In this document: positions 23,507-31,404 of the stretch, one piece after another
Numbering within the stretch: the stretch's first letter is position 1
Layout: each line of letters opens with the position of its first letter
Assembly (NCBI GenBank): GCA_946566685.1
Contig: CAMNXA010000029.1
Location: forward strand, 1 to 37,599
DNA length: 37,599 nucleotides
Source of the DNA: an uncultured Lachnospiraceae bacterium
GTDB lineage: Bacteria > Bacillota > Clostridia > Lachnospirales > Lachnospiraceae
Direction of reading: 5' to 3'
Program-made: the position numbers and the translations under genes
Notes under the pieces: generated by a model
The model's input: the letters and a program-made list of their open reading frames with translations, nothing else
Told to the model about the DNA's origin: nothing
The model's database searches: none

Positions 23507-25090
23507 ATGGGGATTTTAGCAGGATTGATCTGGAAACTGGTGGTGGTACTGCTTATTGTGCTTGTGATCGTGGTTGTGGCCACAGGATACAAGAAGGCGC
23601 CGCCGGATACGGCATTTATCATTTCCGGTCTTCGCAAGAAGGTGATCATTGGAAAAGCCAGTGTGAAGATTCCGTTCTTTGAGCGGCTGGATAAGCTGAG
23701 CCTGAAACTGATTGCCATTGATGTGAAGACATCCAATGCGGTGCCGACTGCGGATTATATCAATATCCAGGTGGATGCGGCGGTAAATGTGAAGATCAGC
23801 GCGGAGCCGGAGAAACTGGCCAGGGCGGCGCAGAACTTCTTAAATCAGAATACGCCTTATATAGCGGGTATTGCCAGGGAAGTGCTGGAAGGTAATATGC
23901 GTGAGATCGTGGGCCGCATGAGGCTGGAGGAGATGGTCAGCGACAGACAGAAATTTGCGGAACTGGTGAAGGAAAATGCGGAGCCGGATCTGGCGGCCAT
24001 GGGACTGGATATTGTCAGCTTCAACGTACAGAACTTTGCGGATGGCAATGGAGTCATAGACGACCTGGGAATTGATAATATTTCCCAGATTAAGAAAAAG
24101 GCGGCAATCGCCAAGGCGGAGGCCGACAAGGAGATCGCAGTAGCCAAGGCGGAGGCTGATAAACAGGCCAATGACGCCCGTGTCAATGCGGCGAGAGAGA
24201 TTGCCAAGAAGAACAATGAACTGGCCTTACAGCAGGCAGAATTAAAGAAGGTGGAAGATACCAAGCGCGCTGAGGCAGATGCAGCCTACAGTATTCAGGA
24301 GCAGGAACAGAGAAAGACCATCGAGATTGCCACGGCAGAGGCAAGCATTGCCAAGCAGGAAAAGGAAGTTGTCTTAAAACAGCGTGAGGCGGAAGTGCGT
24401 GAGAAAGCGCTGGATGCGGAAGTCAAGAAGAAGGCCGAAGCAGATAAGTTCGCCAGACAGCAGCAGTCCGAGGCGGAACTGTATGAGCGCCAGAAAAAGG
24501 CGGAGGCGGAGAAGTTTGAGCGGGAGAGAGAGGCGGACGCCTTGAAAGCTACCGCGGAAGCCCAGAAGTTTGCCAAGGAGCAGGAAGCGGTGGGTATCCG
24601 TATGGTCGGTGAGGCGGAAGCGGAGGCCAGCCGTGCCAAGGGTGTGGCGGAGGCAGAAGCCAGCCGCGCCAAGGGTGTGGCAGAGGCAGAAGCCATCAGG
24701 GCCAAGGGTCTTGCGGAGGCGGAAGCCATGGAGAAAAAGGCCGAGGCTTATCAGAAGTACAACAATGCCGCAATGGCAGAGATGCTCATAGATGTACTGC
24801 CTGAGATTGCCGCGAAGATATCTGAGCCCCTCAGCCAGATTGACAAGATTACCATCATCGGCGGTTCCGAGGGTGTGGGTGATATGGCAGGCAATGTGCC
24901 GGCGGTCATGGCGAAGCTGTTTGAGTCCATGAAAGAGACGGTCGGGATAGACCTTGCTGACATCATGAGGGCAGGAACGTTTGATGCAAAAGTCACCCGC
25001 AATGTGAATATCAGCGGTCTGGAGCAGGCCTCTGATGAGGTGAAGGGCCAGGTGGCCGCGGCAGTGACAGAGGATATCATTAAAAAATAG
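23507..25090 (+). CDS. Flotillin-like SPFH-domain membrane scaffold protein
   Basis: A 527-residue protein. An N-terminal membrane segment lies at about 4-26 (AGLIWKLVVVLLIVLVIVVVA). The SPFH domain runs from about 30 to 200 (KAPPDTAFIISGLRKKVIIG, then ADYINIQVDAAVNVKI, then GNMREIVGRMRLEEM). An extended Glu/Ala/Lys coiled coil of about 200 residues follows, including near-perfect 11-residue repeats EAEASRAKGVA. The C-terminal domain has MLIDVLPEIAAKISEPLSQIDKITIIGG, the flotillin signature. Flotillins oligomerise to organise membrane microdomains. The RBS is AAAGGGGGAGC. Bacterial flotillin genes often sit beside an NfeD-family gene; none is present here. A terminator follows at 25146. Confidence 0.93.
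   Translation: MGILAGLIWKLVVVLLIVLVIVVVATGYKKAPPDTAFIISGLRKKVIIGKASVKIPFFERLDKLSLKLIAIDVKTSNAVPTADYINIQVDAAVNVKISAEPEKLARAAQNFLNQNTPYIAGIAREVLEGNMREIVGRMRLEEMVSDRQKFAELVKENAEPDLAAMGLDIVSFNVQNFADGNGVIDDLGIDNISQIKKKAAIAKAEADKEIAVAKAEADKQANDARVNAAREIAKKNNELALQQAELKKVEDTKRAEADAAYSIQEQEQRKTIEIATAEASIAKQEKEVVLKQREAEVREKALDAEVKKKAEADKFARQQQSEAELYERQKKAEAEKFEREREADALKATAEAQKFAKEQEAVGIRMVGEAEAEASRAKGVAEAEASRAKGVAEAEAIRAKGLAEAEAMEKKAEAYQKYNNAAMAEMLIDVLPEIAAKISEPLSQIDKITIIGGSEGVGDMAGNVPAVMAKLFESMKETVGIDLADIMRAGTFDAKVTRNVNISGLEQASDEVKGQVAAAVTEDIIKK
24617..24715 (+). repeat. Three tandem 33-bp coding repeats in the flotillin coiled coil
   Basis: Three consecutive units encode EAEASRAKGVA, EAEASRAKGVA and EAEAIRAKGLA, followed by a degenerate fourth, EAEAMEKKAEA. 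The 11-residue period is that of a right-handed or straight coiled coil. Confidence 0.85.
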
Positions 25091-25145
25091 AAGACCGTAA
25101 AAGAATAACAGATTGTAAAAGAATAGAAATAAGAGTAAAATGTAG

Positions 25146-25186
25146 GAGATGACATGGCTATATGACAGTTGTGTCATCTCTGTTTC
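25146..25186 (+). terminator. Terminator after the flotillin gene
   Basis: GAGATGACA (25146-25154) pairs with TGTCATCTC (25172-25180) over 9 bp, then TGTTTC. The T run is short, so strength is moderate. Confidence 0.65.
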
Positions 25187-25320
25187 GTATGTGCGGTGGG
25201 GAATTTTTGCAGCAAACCTGTGAAGAGCAGGAAGTGATGCAGGAAAACCTGTGCGTTGAATGTGGGAAGCAGAGAATGATTGTTCGTGTGGTTTTCTGTG
25301 AGGGATGAAGGAGAACGAGG

Positions 25321-26157
25321 ATGCAGAAAAAGATAGCGGTTGTTAATGATATTGCAGGATACGGGCGGTGCGCCATGACGGTGATGCTTCCGATTCTTTC
25401 CTATATGGGAGTGCAGGGCTGTCCGCTTCCCACATCTATCTTTTCCAACAATACGGCCTTTCCGAGTTTCTTTATGGATGACTATACGGATCGGATGGAA
25501 GCCTATATTGAGAACTGGGGAAAGATTGGACTGAAATTTGACGGTATTGCCACCGGTTATCTTGGTTCCCTGCGCCAGATTGATATCGTAAAGCAGTTTA
25601 TCCGTGATTTTTCAAAAGAGGATACCCTGGTGATCGTGGATCCTGTGATGGGGGATCATGGAAGACTATACTCTGCCTATACGGTAGAGTTGTGTAAGGA
25701 GTTAGGCAAACTGGTGGCATTGGCGGATATTATCACACCGAACCTGACAGAGGCGTGTTATCTCACGGATATACCCTATAAAGAGCAGGGATGGAAACGG
25801 AAAGAATTATATGCCATGGCGGAAAACCTTGCGTCCATGGGGCCGGCAAGGGTCGTCATTACGGGAATCCCACAGGGGGAGTTTATTGCCAACTTTGTGT
25901 ATGTGAAAGTATCGGACACAGAGGTGCGTTCGGGTTTGATCCGTATCCACAAGGCAGGGGCGGAACGCTGCGGTACAGGGGATGTGTTTGCATCCATCAT
26001 CGCGGCTGATGCGGTCAGGGGCGTGCCTTTCGACCGGTCAGTGCGCAAGGCTTCCGGGTTTGTGAAGAAATGCATTACGGCCTCCATAGAACTCGAAACA
26101 CCGCCCAATGACGGTGTTCCTTTCGAGGAGATTCTATACCGGTTAAAACGAGACTGA
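25321..26157 (+). CDS. Pyridoxamine/pyridoxal kinase, PfkB-like
   Basis: A 278-residue cytoplasmic kinase of the ribokinase-like superfamily that makes pyridoxal 5'-phosphate precursors from B6 vitamers in salvage. The N-terminal IAVVNDIAGYGRCAMTVMLPIL and the next segment GCPLPTSIFSNNTAFPSF are characteristic of the PdxY/PdxK group. IVDPVMGDHGRLY holds the phosphate-binding region, ITPNLTEACYLTD the central strand, and GTGDVFASIIAA the catalytic Asp with its anion hole. The start is ATG after GGAGAACGAGG. Transcription is monocistronic, convergent with the MerR gene, with a terminator overlapping the stop codon. The exact vitamer preference cannot be read from sequence. Confidence 0.92.
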   Translation: MQKKIAVVNDIAGYGRCAMTVMLPILSYMGVQGCPLPTSIFSNNTAFPSFFMDDYTDRMEAYIENWGKIGLKFDGIATGYLGSLRQIDIVKQFIRDFSKEDTLVIVDPVMGDHGRLYSAYTVELCKELGKLVALADIITPNLTEACYLTDIPYKEQGWKRKELYAMAENLASMGPARVVITGIPQGEFIANFVYVKVSDTEVRSGLIRIHKAGAERCGTGDVFASIIAADAVRGVPFDRSVRKASGFVKKCITASIELETPPNDGVPFEEILYRLKRD

Positions 26158-26192
26158 CGCAGACTGTTTGGCCTGTGCCTGTCTGCGTCTTT
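26156..26192. terminator. Terminator between kinase and MerR genes
   Basis: GACGCAGAC (26156-26164) pairs with GTCTGCGTC (26181-26189), followed by TTT. The first arm starts inside the TGA stop codon of the kinase gene. Confidence 0.75.
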
Positions 26193-26227
26193 GGTATCAT
26201 ATTCACAAAAGCAGAAGAACTACGCGA

Positions 26228-27058
26228 CTATGATATCTTATATTCCAGTTCAAACGGATACCCATCTTTCTTGTTTTCTTCCGAGAGCGTATCTGTCTCA
26301 ATGATACAGAAGTCATCACTCTTTAAGACTTCTTTCATTTCTTCCCGCACTGCATTAAAGTCTGACACGTGGGTAGAGATCCTGCGGCAGGCAAAATCGC
26401 CCTCTTCGATGGTACGGACAGTCCGTTCGGAATCATCAGGCAGCTTAGGTGCATCCCCGGTTATTGTGAGGAACATATGGCGCTGATAGATACCTTTCCG
26501 ATATTCATGCAGCACTCCGGATGGATAGGCCACGGCGGTTCCCAGTTGCTGCGCTGTGACAAAAAGCTTCAGGATGTACTGGCCGTAATATTTGGGTATA
26601 TCCATGTCTTCTAAAGGAACGGTCAGCATTTTACGCTTTACAATCTCATTGTGATAGAAACCATCGGGCAGAAGAATGCCGCACTTGCTCTCCGGAATCT
26701 TAGCCAGTCCGGTCACGGGACTTGCCATGTTCTGCAAGGTTTCCTGTAAAGCGCCCAGACAGTTGTGGATTTCCAGAATCTTCTGTTCTGCCAGTATCTT
26801 ACCGTCATAGAGAAGTTTCTGCAAATTAATGGAATTATTCTCCACGTAATGATTCAGGTCTTTCAGGGGGATGCCCAGTTTGATACAGACAGTGATCGCA
26901 TCCAAGAGATAGAGCTGTTCCATCGTATAATAGCGATAGTTGGTTTCTGTATTGATAAAAGCCGGTTTTAAAATTCCAATCTGGTCATAATAGCGCAGGG
27001 ATTTGATGCTTACATTCTTTAATTTTGAGACTTTACCGATAGACATATATTGACTCAT
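26228..27058 (-). CDS. MerR-family regulator with a C-terminal effector-binding domain
   Basis: A 276-residue regulator. The N-terminal 70 residues are a MerR helix-turn-helix with wing: MSIGKVSKLKNVSIKSLRYYD, then QIGILKPAFINTETNYRYYTMEQL. A helical linker follows (about 75-120), then a domain of about 150 residues with the pattern of GyrI-like/BmrR-type ligand-binding domains (LTVPLEDMDIPKYYGQYI, GTAVAYPSGVLHEYRKGIYQ, EGDFACRRISTHV, FCIIETD). This suggests activation of a multidrug or stress gene by a hydrophobic ligand. The start MSQYMSIG at 27058 is preferred because AGGATT lies about 8 bases upstream; a start 54 bp earlier would give an unusual N-terminal extension. No exporter target is adjacent. 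Confidence 0.9.
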   Translation of the reverse strand: MSQYMSIGKVSKLKNVSIKSLRYYDQIGILKPAFINTETNYRYYTMEQLYLLDAITVCIKLGIPLKDLNHYVENNSINLQKLLYDGKILAEQKILEIHNCLGALQETLQNMASPVTGLAKIPESKCGILLPDGFYHNEIVKRKMLTVPLEDMDIPKYYGQYILKLFVTAQQLGTAVAYPSGVLHEYRKGIYQRHMFLTITGDAPKLPDDSERTVRTIEEGDFACRRISTHVSDFNAVREEMKEVLKSDDFCIIETDTLSEENKKDGYPFELEYKIS

Positions 27059-27133
27059 TGCTATAATCCTAATGCCATACAGGCACTCCATTAATTCATA
27101 TTCTGATGTCAAACTATACCCGAGGGGCAGAGT

Positions 27134-27144
27134 TGACTAAGTCA
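27134..27144. promoter_or_regulatory. Short palindrome in the gap between the MerR and Rpn genes
   Basis: TGACTAAGTCA is a perfect 11-bp palindrome around a central A, 76 bp upstream of the MerR start. It could be a regulator site. The remainder of the 408-bp gap (27059-27466) holds the Rpn promoter at 27336 and no gene that can be supported. Confidence 0.3.
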
Positions 27145-27335
27145 TATTTTGTCACAACTTCCTTCCAAAAACAACCCCTTTTTGAAAACTAGTGGTAAGG
27201 AAAATTTGGCATACAATATCATGTGTCCTGTGGAACAGATTCCTCTTTTATGGGATTGGAAAATTGCTAGGATAAATAAAGTTAATTCCGGAGGAATTTA
27301 CTTCAGGGAATACTTCAAGGAATTTATTTTTAGAC

Positions 27336-27365
27336 TTTACAGAACTACAATGCACATGATATAAT
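27336..27365 (+). promoter_or_regulatory. Predicted promoter of the Rpn-family gene
   Basis: TTTACA at 27336-27341 and TATAAT at 27360-27365, spacing 18. It leaves a leader of about 95 nt before the ATG at 27467. Confidence 0.6.
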
Positions 27366-27466
27366 TGATAAAACATATCTGGGAATCTGAAATTCTGATA
27401 TCACGTCTGTGACACATCGTAGAACCTGAATCCCTTATATGAAAATAGAATAAGGGAGGAAAGCTG

Positions 27467-28462
27467 ATGGGAATAAAAGATGAGTATCAGTTTGATTATC
27501 TGGACGATAATCAGAGATTTGCAGACCAGGTGAATGGAGCGCTGTTTGGCGGGAAACAGATAGTAAAGCCGGAAGAATTGGAACCCATGGAGCCGCAGAC
27601 GGTAAATTTGAAGAATAGGGCCGGGAAAAGAAGGACGGCCAAGACAGTCGTGGATAAGAAGCGCTTATGGAAAGGCAGGAAAATACATATTCTGGTGATA
27701 GAAAACCAGAACTATGTGGATTATCAGATGGTGTTAAGAAACATGCTGTCGGAGAGCATTGCATATAACAAGCAGTGGAAACAAAAGAAAGCGGAGCATG
27801 AACGGCAGGATGATTTAAAGAAAACAGATGAATACTTATCTCATATGAAGAAAGAAGAGAAATTTACGCCGATTATTACACTGGTGGTGTATTTTGGAAT
27901 GGAGCATCCGTGGGACGGGGCGAGATGTCTATACGATTTACTGGATATTGATGAAGACATGAAATCAGTGGTGTCAAATTACCGGCTGAATCTGTATGAT
28001 TGTCAGGCCCATGATACCTTCGAGGAATATCAGACAGGATTGCGGCAGGTATTTGAGACTGCCCGTTATGCGAAGGATAAAGAGAAACTTCGGCAGATTA
28101 TGGAAGAGAATCGGGAAGTGTACAGCAGGATGGACAGCGAGACAAAAGAGATGATAGAAGTGCTGGCAAATGTGAAGATACCGGAAACTTTTCAGGTGGA
28201 AGAAGATGGAGAGGAGAGATACGATATGTGTAAGGCATTTGAGGATATGAAACTGGAAGGAATTGAAATTGGATTGGCAGAAGGAATGGAAAAGGGAATA
28301 GAAAAGGGAATAGAAAAGGGAATAGAAAAGGGAATTCGGGCATTTATAGAAACCTGTAAAGAACTGGGGATATCCAGGGGTGTGATTCTGGAAAAATGCA
28401 TGGTAAAGTTTGAAATGACGGAGGAGAAGGCTGTTGCGTATGCAGCCGAGTATGGCATATAG
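27467..28462 (+). CDS. Rpn family recombination-promoting nuclease / putative transposase
   Basis: A 331-residue protein of the Rpn/PD-(D/E)XK nuclease group. The nuclease-like core shows IHILVIENQNYVDYQMVLRNM and SESIAYNKQW, with E and Q in the IENQ motif matching the conserved (D/E)XK-type position, and FTPIITLVVYFGMEHPWDG, a usual family landmark. The C-terminal third is helical and contains the repeat GMEKGIEKGIEKGIEKGI, common in clostridial members. The start is the ATG after AAGGGAGGAAAGCTG. It is a single-gene unit with its own promoter. Rpn proteins cut DNA, and some act in phage defence with a C-terminal protein made from an internal start; a candidate internal start exists at 28226. 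Confidence 0.88.
   Translation: MGIKDEYQFDYLDDNQRFADQVNGALFGGKQIVKPEELEPMEPQTVNLKNRAGKRRTAKTVVDKKRLWKGRKIHILVIENQNYVDYQMVLRNMLSESIAYNKQWKQKKAEHERQDDLKKTDEYLSHMKKEEKFTPIITLVVYFGMEHPWDGARCLYDLLDIDEDMKSVVSNYRLNLYDCQAHDTFEEYQTGLRQVFETARYAKDKEKLRQIMEENREVYSRMDSETKEMIEVLANVKIPETFQVEEDGEERYDMCKAFEDMKLEGIEIGLAEGMEKGIEKGIEKGIEKGIRAFIETCKELGISRGVILEKCMVKFEMTEEKAVAYAAEYGI
28211..28228 (+). promoter_or_regulatory. Internal Shine-Dalgarno and in-frame ATG within the Rpn gene
   Basis: GAGGAGAG (28211-28218) is followed by an ATG at 28226-28228 that is in frame at codon 254. Translation from here would give a 78-residue C-terminal protein (28226-28462), MCKAFEDMKLEGIEIGLAEG and onward, including the repeat region. 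Confidence 0.5.
28283..28330 (+). repeat. Four tandem 12-bp coding repeats in the Rpn gene
   Basis: Four units of GGAATRGAAAAG encode G-(M/I)-E-K. The last three are identical, which makes in-frame expansion and contraction by slippage plausible. Confidence 0.9.
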
Positions 28463-28491
28463 AAACTGTATGAACGGGGTTGTCAAGTAAA

Positions 28492-28525
28492 AGAATCCGC
28501 ATACAATATACCGTATGCGGATTCT
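28492..28525. terminator. Terminator between convergent Rpn and cellobiose phosphorylase genes
   Basis: A 13-bp perfect stem, AGAATCCGCATAC (28492-28504) with GTATGCGGATTCT (28513-28525), loop 8. On the minus strand it is followed by TTTACTTG, so it mainly ends transcription of the cellobiose phosphorylase gene but can also act on the plus strand. Confidence 0.85.
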
Positions 28526-28551
28526 GAGTCTCCCTCGAAGGAATTCACTTT

Positions 28552-30987
28552 TTACCCCATAGTCACAACCACGTCATAACTGGTCTTACCCTTTTCATAA
28601 GGTACGATACAGCCATCTACAGCCTTACCGTCCACAGTGATGGATTTCACGCCTTTTTCCACATTGTCAGGATTTACGACTTTAATATTATAGGTACCTT
28701 CCCGGAACTTTCTGGTCAGTGTAAAGTCACCGAAGCCCCTCGGCACACAAGGATCGATGCTCAGTCCCTGATGAGTGGGATATACGCCCAGAATGTGCTG
28801 TGATATATTCACAAAAGTCCATGCAGCGGTACCGGTCAGCCAGCTGTTCTTGGCTTCGCCGTGGAATTTTGCGTCAGCGCCGGCCACCATCTGGGAATAT
28901 ACGTAAGGTTCCGTGCGGTGGATCTCGCTGAATTCTTCCACATAAGCAGGGCAGGTCTTCTGGTAGATCTCAAAGGCTCTGTCACCACGGCCGATAACGG
29001 TTTCCGCAATGGAAACCCAGGGATTGTTATGGCAGAAGATACCGGCATTTTCCTTATATCCAGGCGGATAGGAGGAAATCTCACCCAGTTCCAGATGATA
29101 TCTGGTGTAGGCAGGCTGCAAGATCATCACGCCATATTTGGTATCCAGCTTTTCTTTGACAGAATCAAGAGCTTTCAGGGCAAGCCCTTCCTTAACGCCA
29201 ATGCCGGCTAACGGGCAAAATCCGTTGGACTCAATATAAATCTGCCCTTCTTCGCATTCCTTAGAACCGATTTTCTTGCCGTAAGCATCATAGGCGCGAA
29301 CAAACCAGTCGCCGTCCCAGCCGTCCTTCAAGATGGCATCATACATTTTCTGCACTTCAGCGCGGGCATAATCTGCTTCTGCCTGATCGCCCATGAGTTC
29401 ACAAAGCTGTGCATATTCTTCCCCATATTTGACGAACATGCCTGCGATGAACACGGACTCTGCCACAGGTCCCTCAGAAGGACCGAAGGTCTGGAAGGAT
29501 TCACCGGGATGCTCTGAGAAACAGTTCAGGTTCAGGCAGTCATTCCAGTCGGCACGGCCGATCAAAGGCAGGGCATGAGGCCCTTTATGGTTTACGATAT
29601 AGTCAAAGGAGCGTTTCAGATGATTCATCAGCGGTTTTGCCGCGGCCACATCATTGTCATAAGGCACCATCTCTGTCAGGATAGAGGTGTCGCCGCTCTC
29701 GCGGACATAGGCGGAGGTGCCGGCGATCAGCCACAGCGGATCGTCATTGAAGCCGCTGCCGATGTCAGAATTGCCCTTCTTGGTGAGGGGCTGATACTGG
29801 TGATAAGCGCTGCCATCCTGGAACTGCGTGGAGGCGATATCGATGATACGCTGTCTTGCGCGATCCGGGATCAGATGCACGAAACCCAACAGATCCTGAC
29901 AGGAATCACGGAAGCCCATACCCCGTCCGATACCGGATTCATAATAGGAAGCGGAGCGGGACATATTGAAAGTTACCATGCACTGATACTGATTCCAGAT
30001 ATTAACCATACGGTCTACCTTGTCATTAGAAGAGTTCACGGTGTATCTGGACAGCAGCTCATTCCAATAAGCATTCAGTGCGGCAAAGGCCTTCTCCACA
30101 TCGGCGTCTGTCTGGTATTTTGTGAGCATGGCCTCGGCGGGTTTTTTATTGATGATACCGGGGGCCTCCCATTTCTGGTCTTCGGGATTCTCTATATAGC
30201 CCAGTACAAAGACAAAAGTTTTGCTCCCACCGGGATCCAGGGCCACATTGATCTGATGGGAGGCGATGGGAGACCATCCACTTGCCATAGAATCAGTTGC
30301 CTGCCCTTTTTCTACGACTTCCGGGTTAGCGGCGCCGCGGTACGCGCCGAGGAAAGCGTCCCTGCTTGTATCAAAGCCATCCACAGGTGTATTTACGGAA
30401 TAAATGGCATAATGATTTCTACGCTCACGGTATTCTGTCTTGTGATAAATGGTAGAACCGACAACTTCCACTTCTCCGGTGCTTAAATTACGCTGGAAAT
30501 TACGGGAATCATCGTCAGCGTTCCAAAGACACCATTCCACATAAGAGAAGAGGGAGATATTCTTGGCGCTGCCGCTTAAGTTGGTCAGTTTTACCTGGCT
30601 GATCTCGCAGTTGTCATCCATGGGCACAAAGGTGAGAATGGACGCCTGTAGGTCATTTTTGACGCCTGTAAAGCGGCTGTAGCCGATACCGTGACGGCAT
30701 TCGTAACTGTCTAACTCTGTCTGAGTCGGCTTCCAGCCGGGATTCCAGATGGTATCGCCCTCTTTGATATAGAAATATTTACCATTGATGTCATTGGGTA
30801 CATCATTGTAGCGGTATCTGGTCATGCGCAGGAGCTTTGCGTCCTTATAAAAGGTATATCCACCGCAAGTATTGGAGATCAGGGTAAAGAACTCATTGCA
30901 GCCAAGATAGTTGATCCACGGAAGAGGTGTTTTGGGGGTGGTAATGACATATTCACGGTTGTCGTCATCGAAATAACCAAATTTCAT
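28552..30987 (-). CDS. cbpA: Cellobiose phosphorylase (glycoside hydrolase family 94)
   Basis: An 811-residue cytoplasmic enzyme that phosphorolyses cellobiose to alpha-glucose 1-phosphate and glucose, saving ATP. The N-terminal beta-sandwich starts [20 protein letters not shown] and [18 protein letters not shown], then [13 protein letters not shown]. The catalytic (alpha/alpha)6 barrel contains [11 protein letters not shown], whose second Asp is the general acid, and the C-terminal part includes [18 protein letters not shown]. From recall, the length and opening closely match clostridial cellobiose phosphorylases. The RBS on the minus strand is AAAAAAGGAGAATAGC. It is divergent from a LacI regulator, with a shared operator motif. 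No sugar transporter is adjacent. Confidence 0.93.
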   Translation of the reverse strand: MKFGYFDDDNREYVITTPKTPLPWINYLGCNEFFTLISNTCGGYTFYKDAKLLRMTRYRYNDVPNDINGKYFYIKEGDTIWNPGWKPTQTELDSYECRHGIGYSRFTGVKNDLQASILTFVPMDDNCEISQVKLTNLSGSAKNISLFSYVEWCLWNADDDSRNFQRNLSTGEVEVVGSTIYHKTEYRERRNHYAIYSVNTPVDGFDTSRDAFLGAYRGAANPEVVEKGQATDSMASGWSPIASHQINVALDPGGSKTFVFVLGYIENPEDQKWEAPGIINKKPAEAMLTKYQTDADVEKAFAALNAYWNELLSRYTVNSSNDKVDRMVNIWNQYQCMVTFNMSRSASYYESGIGRGMGFRDSCQDLLGFVHLIPDRARQRIIDIASTQFQDGSAYHQYQPLTKKGNSDIGSGFNDDPLWLIAGTSAYVRESGDTSILTEMVPYDNDVAAAKPLMNHLKRSFDYIVNHKGPHALPLIGRADWNDCLNLNCFSEHPGESFQTFGPSEGPVAESVFIAGMFVKYGEEYAQLCELMGDQAEADYARAEVQKMYDAILKDGWDGDWFVRAYDAYGKKIGSKECEEGQIYIESNGFCPLAGIGVKEGLALKALDSVKEKLDTKYGVMILQPAYTRYHLELGEISSYPPGYKENAGIFCHNNPWVSIAETVIGRGDRAFEIYQKTCPAYVEEFSEIHRTEPYVYSQMVAGADAKFHGEAKNSWLTGTAAWTFVNISQHILGVYPTHQGLSIDPCVPRGFGDFTLTRKFREGTYNIKVVNPDNVEKGVKSITVDGKAVDGCIVPYEKGKTSYDVVVTMG

Positions 30988-31038
30988 AATGCTATTCTCC
31001 TTTTTTAGATGATGGTTTTGTTATCAGTAATAGTTCTC

Positions 31039-31059
31039 ATCGCAGGAAATTCCTGCGAT
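31039..31059. promoter_or_regulatory. 21-bp palindrome in the cellobiose phosphorylase leader
   Basis: ATCGCAGGAA and TTCCTGCGAT flank a single central A. It lies about 52 bp upstream of the minus-strand start codon, inside the predicted 5' leader. It could be an operator or, in RNA, a stem with some bases forced open. Confidence 0.5.
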
Positions 31060-31101
31060 TATCCGGGTTTAAAAGGCAAACTCCTTTTCTTACAATAAAG
31101 A

Positions 31102-31117
31102 ACGAAAACGATTAAGT
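31102..31117. promoter_or_regulatory. LacI-type operator copy 1 (cellobiose phosphorylase side)
   Basis: ACGAAAACGATTAAGT, matching copy 2 at 31337-31352 at 15 of 16 positions. It lies downstream of the predicted minus-strand promoter, where a bound repressor would block elongation or escape. Confidence 0.75.
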
Positions 31118-31145
31118 AAAAGGACAAAATAACCTCTTTTAAAGA

Positions 31146-31174
31146 AGTATACATAATAATATGGAAAAAAGCAA
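31146..31174 (-). promoter_or_regulatory. Promoter of the cellobiose phosphorylase gene
   Basis: Read on the minus strand, TTGCTT (31174-31169) and TATACT (31151-31146) are 17 bp apart. Transcription would start near 31139, leaving a leader of about 150 nt that contains operator copy 1 and the palindrome at 31039. Confidence 0.65.
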
Positions 31175-31301
31175 CAGAATTTGTAAAAATAATATGGCTT
31201 TTTTAAGCTAAAAAATAGGGACAGAGCAAATTTTATTTGGGGACCAATTGTATTAGACCTCAAAACTATGCAAATTGTACAAAATAAAATGAAAATAGGT
31301 C

Positions 31302-31330
31302 TTGCATATAGATAAAATGTGTTGTAAACT
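31302..31330 (+). promoter_or_regulatory. Promoter of the lacI-type regulator
   Basis: TTGCAT at 31302-31307 and TAAACT at 31325-31330, spacing 17. The operator copy at 31337 lies directly at the expected start of transcription. Confidence 0.6.
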
Positions 31331-31336
31331 AAGAAT

Positions 31337-31352
31337 ACGAAAACGGTTAAGT
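31337..31352. promoter_or_regulatory. LacI-type operator copy 2 (regulator side)
   Basis: ACGAAAACGGTTAAGT, in the same orientation as copy 1, 53 bp before the regulator start codon and overlapping the predicted transcription start. Autorepression is inferred. Confidence 0.75.
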
Positions 31353-31404
31353 GAACTAAGATGCAAGCCAGTTCTGATTTCGCGAATATGAGAGGGGTAA
31401 CAGA

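Noticed and set aside
27149..27364. Open frame of 71 codons between the MerR and Rpn genes
   Set aside because: No ribosome binding site, no family resemblance, and it runs into the predicted Rpn promoter at 27336-27365. Treated as intergenic.
29575..30486. Long plus-strand open frame opposite the cellobiose phosphorylase gene
   Set aside because: It is antisense to a clear GH94 enzyme, has no ribosome binding site and resembles no protein family.
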